This document shows, piece by piece, positions 58,301 to 64,000 of a DNA stretch of 64,000 nt (within the stretch, counting starts at the first letter, position 1; the number at the start of each line of letters is the position of its first letter). The translations under genes and the position numbers were made by a program. This DNA is from Epiperipatus broadwayi. Taxonomy: Eukaryota > Onychophora > Udeonychophora > Euonychophora > Peripatidae. The notes beneath the pieces are model-generated. The model saw only the letters and a list, made by a program, of their open reading frames with translations, was not told where the DNA came from and made no database searches. The stretch spans positions 2,257,001-2,321,000 of the forward strand of contig JAQFVV010006306.1 of NCBI GenBank assembly GCA_028023455.1, written 5' to 3'.

Positions 58301-58616
58301 CCACTTTTATTCTAAGGTTACTGTTTTTGTATATATCAACAAGCTAATTATAATAATTTAGTGTCAACTGTTTGTACAACAAACGTGCTGGACCTACTTT
58401 CCATCCCCGAAGTACTGCGCTACCTGTCTATTTTCCCTATCTAACCCACCCCAAACCTATTTTCTGATCTCTCTTTCTTTAAAATTCACCGAAACAATTA
58501 TAATATTTCACATTAATTCTTTTATTATTCTTAATTCTTTTATTATTAAATTCTTATATTTAACTCTTATATTTAACTTATATTCTGTCCCCCATACTTT
58601 CCACTCTTCGAAAGCT

Positions 58617-58634
58617 CCTTTGTTGGGACGCAAT
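58617..58634 (-). promoter_or_regulatory. Primer-binding-site-like sequence of gypsy element
   Basis: Immediately inside the 5' LTR the minus strand reads ATTGCGTCCCAACAAAGG. It is close to TGGCGCCCAAC-type sites that pair with tRNA-Lys, but the TGG start is degenerate. Confidence 0.5.
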
Positions 58635-60292
58635 TGTAACAGAATTTGCCTTTTCATGTGAATCACGTATATATATATGACCATAAGCGTGTTTGCATAA
58701 TTATAATGCAATAGTTTCTTTTCTCTTTTTTTTTAATTTAAAAAATATATCTATATAATTCCTTATTCAGTCAGTAATTCTACATAGTACTCTTATTTCT
58801 CGCCCAGCATATTTATGGAAGGCAATTTCTGACTCCAAGTGCCAATATTACATGTAAATAAGAATTATGCTGGGAGAGATCAAGTACGAATTTTGAACAA
58901 ATAGAACTCCTACCACTGGCTAGCTCACTCAGAGCAGGTGGTTATTAACCGTGAGAAAGATATGGGGACTTAAATGGACATGTAGATGCTTAATCGACTC
59001 TCTTATACATTATTTTACTACACATCTCTATCTCTATTACACAATCTATATTAAAAGAAACTAACACATAGATATATACACTTATGTTTAAAATAGATAT
59101 TTAATACTCGTTAATGTAGAAATACCATAATAATATTCCTAGTTTGTGCTCAAATATTTTAAAGATAGCACATGCAAATACATATACTGCATAGACAAAA
59201 TAAATACAATAAAATCAGATAATATAAGACAAATGAAATAATTCAGCATTTAGTCTATTCATCCGTATAAGACATACTTGGCAATGTATAAAAGATTTCT
59301 TTTGATTTTTCTTTTTCACTCTTTACGCATTATTATTATTATTATTATTATTATTGAAAATGAATTATTATTTAAGAAGTGAATAGCATTTAAGAAAGTG
59401 TTCATATTACCTTGATTTCTCCCTGGGGTATAGACGAATAGCAGCGTTAGTTTGCTCTACACTACGGCATTGTAAATAGTTGCTTTTGCATAAGTGTATC
59501 TTGATCGATCCTTTAATATCAAGAAAGTTCGGTGAAAATCATTCTATTTGTCAGGTTTAATAGGGGCTTCCTTCCAATGTAGACAGCATCTGTGGTATCT
59601 TCGTAGGATGGCTTGCAGTGCCCAGCACATTTCAGTCCTTACCCCAGCCTATTCATGGCTGATGGTTATATATAATTTTTAAAATAATATTTTTACATCT
59701 CACTAGTAGAACAAATCTTTTTAGAATCGCTACCAAAGTCCGACTCAAGAATTCTCATTAATTAATTCCATTGTTCCATTTTCTTTTAATTCTTTCTTTT
59801 TTTCTAAAAAGAAACCACGTGTTATTTTTAGGTTTGCAAAAACCCTTCAGCACTTCTTTTTTTTCTTGACATCAAGAAATTTCAATTAACACCTCAAAAT
59901 CCATATTTAACCGTTCTTTGTTTCTTTCTTAGCATTTTTATTTATCAAGATAACAATCTATGCATTTTTGATCCTTTTTCTTTCATTTAATATATCTTTT
60001 TGACTATACCGTACTATGACTTCCATCTTGAAAATAAAATCTTGCCTTATTTTTTTTCATTCCACTTATTCATCCATACAGCAATATAATTACATGCGTT
60101 TTTAAACAAAATACAAGAGCACAAACTTTATACCCCCCCCTAATCCTTTCTGTTTCACCATTTAAAAATACACACACACACAAAAAAAAAAACCCAAAGA
60201 AAATCAAATTTATTACAAATTTTGATTATATATATGTGTGTGCCTATATTCCACCATACTTTAGAACAGGGTTTGAATCCAGCCCTGTTATA
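58635..60292 (-). repeat. LTR (5' in element orientation)
   Basis: 1658 bp, colinear with 52216-54500 minus its insertion. It carries an (ATT)n run at about 59330-59355, the site that in the partner LTR received the PLE fragment. Confidence 0.92.
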
Positions 60293-60296
60293 ATAG

Positions 60297-60602
60297 TGAC
60301 TTGTTATATTTGTGTATTAGACTGTCTCAATTTTATTTAATGTCCATTGCTCAGTAAGAATTAATTTATAATGATTGTTGGTTCTAGCAAGCTCCCTCCA
60401 TGTTCACAGAAGACATAAACAGTTCCACTATTCATATTTTGTCTTACATTTTATTTTACAAAATTATATAAATTTATATTGATTTCCTGCTAGACACATT
60501 TTACTACTTTCTTAAATTCTATCTATGAAATAAAAAAGATATTTCAACATGTGTTTCATTTATGAATAGTGTTAAGTTTTTTCAGTCACTTAGTCTAACC
60601 GC
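60297..60602. other. Intergenic interval, nothing recognised
   Basis: No feature supported. Confidence 0.45.
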
Positions 60603-60615
60603 TATATACCTTATT

Positions 60616-61219
60616 AAAACAGGCAAAACTCTCCTTACAGCAGTGCCACTCAACCAGAGTAATCAACGGATGCCAGAATGCTTGTGCATAAAATCCCTAT
60701 CTAGTGCCTACTCATCCAATATCCCCAGACTAGTTTCTGGCTTATGGCCTTCGTCAGTGAGGAGCTTTGGATCTGAGAGTACTGCACCTATATCTTAGGA
60801 TCTAATGCAACCCTCCAGCAGCCAACTCTTATCTCTACTTAACTACAAAACTATGAGAATAAAATTGAAAACAATATTTTCAATCTAAGCTCAATAGTTT
60901 ATATAGTCATATATGTCTGAACACAGTTCAGTACTCATACATTTTGGTGTCTTTGGCTCTTTAACAACTATAGCCATCACCACCTATTAGACAGGATTGG
61001 TGTTAAACCACTAAACATCACATGACCACTATTTCTTATGCTAGCACATAACTGTTATTAAAACAGGCACAACTCTCCATACAGTAATGCCACTCAGTGC
61101 CAACCAGAGTAATCAATGGATGCCAGAAGGCTTGTGCATAAAATTCCCATCTAGTGCCTACTCATCCAATATCCCAGACTAGTTTCTGGCTTGTGGCATG
61201 AGAAATAGTGATCATGTGA
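60616..61219 (-). mobile_element. HHR-B element, direct tandem (~443-bp unit), 13-bp target duplication
   Basis: The marker AAAACAGGCA...ACTCTCC occurs at 60617 and again at 61060 in the same orientation, so a full unit of about 443 bp is followed by a partial second unit. Flanks are TATATACCTTATT (60603-60615) and TATATACGTTATT (61220-61232), 12 of 13 identical. The first unit carries a complete minus-strand ribozyme (60714-60772). The second is cut inside stem II (about 61198), where it joins the family's terminal 'gatcatgtgat' sequence. No ORF of note is present; a 78-codon frame at the left end is accidental. Confidence 0.88.
60714..60772 (-). ncRNA. Type I hammerhead-like ribozyme (HHR-B)
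   Basis: On the minus strand: outer stem I ATCCAA (60772-60767) with TTGGAT (60719-60714); inner stem I TCCTCA with TGGGGA (one G-U pair); core CTGACGA (60757-60751), valid CUGANGA; stem II GGC with GCC around loop CATAA; GAAA (60737-60734); self-complementary stem III ACTAGT; C17 at 60728. Unusually, an A-A pair sits between the core and stem II (positions 10.1/11.1), where most natural hammerheads have a G-C pair, so activity could be weak or need dimerisation. Confidence 0.7.
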
Positions 61220-61232
61220 TATATACGTTATT

Positions 61233-61679
61233 GTTATTAATATTGTTTAATTACTGCCAAATCTTAGATATCATGTGAAAGGCATTGTTTCTATTTTAAA
61301 ATATTATAAAGAAATAGTTTATGATCACATTTTGCAATAAATATATATATTGAAATCTTTTTTGGATCATAACATACAAATAGTTTTTTTTTGTTGAAAT
61401 TTGACAACATTTTGATAAAATCACATTTTTACTTGGCAAGATTAAAGCTGTAATAAAAAACTGTTTTCATTCGAGCAATAATGGCATTGTGGGTAAATTA
61501 ATGATGTTCATTCATATACATATTAAATGGCTGTAGAGTCACAATAAATGCATTACCAAAAATTTTCCGACTTCCTTTCATTATGCAATCAGTTGATTTA
61601 TTAAAATTAATTTCAGAAGAAAGAGATAAAATAATTGGTTTCCATAAGGTTGGAATATTTTGTATTTCATCACATTTAT
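61233..61679. other. AT-rich interval, nothing recognised
   Basis: No feature supported. Confidence 0.45.
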
Positions 61680-61805
61680 TTACAGTTTGGCCTTTTTAAA
61701 ATTTCAAAACTCTCTCATAGTTCCTAAACCATATTTCTCCAAAGTAGCTAGTATTTGAGTATTGTCAAAGACAGGGATGTGGCCAATTTCTGAAAAATGC
61801 GAAGC
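61680..61805 (-). pseudogene. Penelope-like element tail fragment
   Basis: The minus strand encodes IGHIPVFDNTQILATLEKYG and then GTMRE, homologous to the 19.2-19.3 kb fragment (FDNAIILANLEKYDLRTMRE). This is the conserved segment after the GIY-YIG domain. A frameshift follows RE. Confidence 0.65.
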
Positions 61806-61989
61806 CAGAGCTCATGTAATATAACATTAAATCATATACACACTTTATTACTGATTCACAATGCTTTATTTAAAGCTCACGTAAATGACTTTTAATTGAA
61901 GCATTTTTATTCTCCCGAATTATAACACCAATATGTCTAAATTTTATCATAAGTATTTAAACCCCTCATAAATAAAAGATTATTTTATT

Positions 61990-62362
61990 TTGTTTTAAAC
62001 TTTCAATATATAGCTGAGCAGGCCTTTCATAGTGCTCAAACTCACCGGCTGAAATTTATGGTGAGTTTAAAATTCCAATTCGGCAGACATTATGCAAATT
62101 TATGTTCCACTTTTTGAACAAAGCAATGAAAAAGTCTTTTTATTGTTAATTACATGAGAGTCATTCGTGAAGAACCATCTTCCCCTCTTGTTCATCATGA
62201 TAATCTTGTATTGCTTTGTCCAAAAATTGGAATATGTAAATTTATAAATTTGCATAATGCCTGCTATATTGGTATTTTAAAGTCACCACAAATTTCAGCC
62301 AATGAATTTGAATGATATAGGCCGAAAGCATGCTCAACTATATAGTGAAAGTTTGAAACAAA
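61990..62362. repeat. Imperfect palindrome with ~120-bp arms
   Basis: 'ttaaactttcaatatatagc' with 'tgagcaggcctttc' is inverted as 'aggccgaaagcatgctcaac' with 'tatatagtgaaagtttgaaa'. 'agacattatgcaaatttatg' pairs with 'aaatttgcataatgcctgct'. The spacer at about 62115-62210 is unique. It directly abuts the next HHR-B insertion. Element class unknown. Confidence 0.75.
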
Positions 62363-62375
62363 ATAAATTTTTTGA

Positions 62376-62758
62376 ACAGGCAAAAATCTCTATATGTATT
62401 GCCATTCAGTGCAAGCAAGGGTAATCAATGGATGCCAGAAAACTTGTGCATAAAATACCCATCTAATGCCTATTCATCCAATATCCCCAGACTAGTTTCT
62501 GGCTTGTGGTCTTCTTCGGTGAGGAGCTTTGGATCTGAGAGTACTGCACCTAGGCTCCTCACTGACGAAGGTCACAAGCCAGAAACTAGTCTGGAGATAT
62601 TGGATAAGTAGGCACTCGATGGGAATCTTATGCACAAGCCTTCTGGCATCCATTGATTACTCTGGCTTGCACTGATTGGCAATACATATAGTTTTGCCTG
62701 TTTCAATAAGTTATGAGCAAGCATAAGAAATTGTGATCATGTGATGTTTATTGGCTTA
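62376..62758. mobile_element. HHR-B element, head-to-head inverted dimer
   Basis: Antisense arm (about 62376-62551) then sense arm (about 62552-62758), meeting at 'gcacctaggctcctcact' so that two ribozyme domains face each other. The ends are 'gaacaggcaaaaatctc' and 'gatgtttattggctta'. The flanking direct repeat is poor (A/T-rich words only). Confidence 0.82.
62556..62605 (+). ncRNA. Hammerhead-like ribozyme (HHR-B), sense copy
   Basis: CTGACGA (62562-62568); stem II GGT/GCC around CACAA (with a U-G pair); GAAA (62582-62585); ACTAGT stem III; C17 at 62591; inner stem I TCCTCA (62556-62561) with TGGAGA (62592-62597), one mismatch. The outer stem I strand is missing because of the inversion junction. 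It is less likely to be active than the 60.7 and 63.5 kb copies. Confidence 0.55.
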
Positions 62759-62764
62759 AAACAA

Positions 62765-63385
62765 TTTTTTCTTTACAAGTGGGTCATTGTAGAAATAGAT
62801 CTATTTGATTGACCCATATAGGTTTTTGATCACTATGAACAAAGTACTCAGTCTTTAGGCTTATGGCAAAAATCACATTAAAAAAAAAGTAATCAATATT
62901 CAAAATTGGACAGCCATCTACTAATATTATCAGTGATTCCTTTAGTATAAGATAGTATGATTAAGATGATCTTTATCAGAAAAACTATATGTTTTATCAA
63001 AATATTTTTATGTTATAGGAAATATACGATCAGGATAATAATGAGAATTAAAATTAAGTTGGGTGGATTTCAATAAACAGATATTATCAAAGAGTCATCA
63101 GGCTATTTAGCAATTAAAACATTTAAAAAATGTAAGTTTTTTGTTATTTTCAATTTCCTTGCTCAATCCATACAAATAGATATCTTAATTTACTTCTCAT
63201 CATTATTCTGCTCACATATTTTTTGTGGCAAAAATCTTTTGATGAGAACATATGGTTTGTCTGATAAAGATGATCTTATTCAAAAAATAGCATGAACTAA
63301 AATAGTCTCTTTAATGGTTAAAATGTTACAGTAAAAACATTATGTATAAGGCTTTACATAGTATCGGTACCAAGAAGAGTAAAGA
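62765..63385. other. AT-rich interval, nothing recognised
   Basis: No feature supported. Confidence 0.45.
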
Positions 63386-63389
63386 TCAT

Positions 63390-63985
63390 ATGATCATCAT
63401 TCTTTTTGGGTACACAAGCTGTTTACAGAGGCTCACCATGCAGGAGTACCACTCAGTGCAATCCAGAGTAATCAATGGATGCAGGAAGGTTTGTGCATAA
63501 AATCCCTATCTAGTGCCTACTCATCCAATATCCTCAGACTAGTTTCTAGCTTGTGACTTTCATCAGTGAGGAGCTTTGGATCTAACAGCACATCTAGGTC
63601 TTAGGATATAATGCAACTCTCCAGCAGCCATCATTTACCTTAGCTAACTATAAAGCCTTGAGTCCAAAATGAAAACACAATAATGTTTTCAATTTAAGTT
63701 CATTAGCTTATATAGTCATGTTCATTTTGGATGCAAAGCTTTATAGTTAGCTAATAAGGTAAAACAGGGTTGCATTAGATCCTAAAATTTAGGTGAAATG
63801 CTCTTAGATCCACAGCTGTTCACTGATGAAAGCCATAAGCTAGAAACTAGTTTGGCGATATTCAATGGGTAGACACTAGACAGGAATTTTATGCACAAAC
63901 CATCTTGCATCCATTGATTATTTTGGCTTGCATTGAGTGGCACTACAGTGAGTTTTGCCCTGTGTAAGAGAAAAGAAAGTTGAGA
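63390..63985. mobile_element. HHR-B element, long inverted dimer
   Basis: Antisense unit (about 63430-63700) including the 5' region ('ctctccagcagccat' to 'ttcattagcttatatagtca') followed by the sense unit (about 63720-63960). Each half carries a ribozyme domain: minus strand at 63523-63581, plus strand with CTGATGA at 63823-63829. The plus copy has H17 = U and two mismatches in inner stem I. The right boundary is near 'gagttttgccctg'. A target duplication was not resolved. Confidence 0.82.
63523..63581 (-). ncRNA. Type I hammerhead-like ribozyme (HHR-B), best copy
   Basis: On the minus strand: outer stem I ATCCAA/TTGGAT (6 bp); inner stem I TCCTCA/TGAGGA (6 Watson-Crick pairs, better than the consensus TGGGGA); canonical core CTGATGA (63566-63560); stem II AGT/GCT around CACAA; GAAA (63546-63543); stem III ACTAGT; C17 at 63537, with cleavage predicted between 63537 and 63536. 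The A-A pair beside the core is present here too. Changes relative to other copies in stem I and stem II keep pairing. Confidence 0.75.
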
Positions 63986-64000
63986 ATTCTTCAGCAGAAT

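Larger units (their letters stand above)
52212..60296 (-). mobile_element. Ty3/gypsy LTR retrotransposon, decayed, full-length
   Basis: The LTRs at 52216-54500 and 58635-60292 start TGTAAC(G/A)GAATT and end CCCTGTTATA. The target duplication is ATAG (52212-52215, 60293-60296). Minus-strand pol order is gag-like, protease, reverse transcriptase, RNase H, integrase, the Ty3/gypsy (Metaviridae-type) order. All genes are broken by frameshifts or stops, so the copy is dead. The left LTR is about 630 bp longer because of a nested PLE fragment. LTR divergence is visibly higher than in the LARD element, so this is the older insertion. Confidence 0.93.

Overview
This is an AT-rich (roughly 70% by eye), intron- and repeat-dominated stretch of an invertebrate animal nuclear genome. 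There are no bacterial-style operons. The only host gene I can prove is on the minus strand: two exons of L-2-hydroxyglutarate dehydrogenase (L2HGDH) at 49812-49939 and 36856-37007. Canonical splice sites and matching codon phase join them across a 12.8 kb intron. I cannot name the species. Retroelements with GIY-YIG endonuclease tails, RTE-like LINEs, tRNA-derived SINEs and hammerhead-bearing repeats fit several invertebrate phyla.

Nearly everything else is mobile DNA. Left third (1-22 kb): two families of repeats carrying hammerhead-ribozyme folds (called HHR-A and HHR-B here), tRNA-derived SINEs, a decayed LINE (5.8-8.3 kb), foldback MITEs (a 0.7 kb near-perfect palindrome at 13.4-14.1 kb) and a homopurine tract at 19.7-20.0 kb. 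Middle (22-37 kb): two LINE fragments arranged head to head, each interrupted by an HHR-B insertion, then a Penelope-like element (PLE) tail, a hAT-type non-autonomous element and more MITEs. The L2HGDH intron (37.0-49.8 kb) contains a TIR-bounded 103-bp satellite array (38.2-47.8 kb) that is split by a 7.8 kb non-autonomous LTR element with 2.7 kb LTRs. The right third holds a decayed Ty3/gypsy retrotransposon (52.2-60.3 kb, minus strand, 4-bp target duplication), itself hit by a PLE fragment, followed by three more HHR-B insertions.

The most interesting signal is the hammerhead system. HHR-A copies at 8.84 and 15.98 kb fold as type I hammerheads with a compensatory base change in stem I. 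HHR-B copies at 60.71 and 63.52 kb keep a CUGANGA...GAAA core, a self-complementary stem III and long stem I pairing. HHR-B insertions have 13-16 bp target duplications at several sites, occur mostly as inverted dimers and once as a direct ~443 bp tandem. This looks like retrozyme-like or PLE-driven non-autonomous retroelements. The GIY-YIG PLE remnants in the same window are a candidate source of the enzyme.
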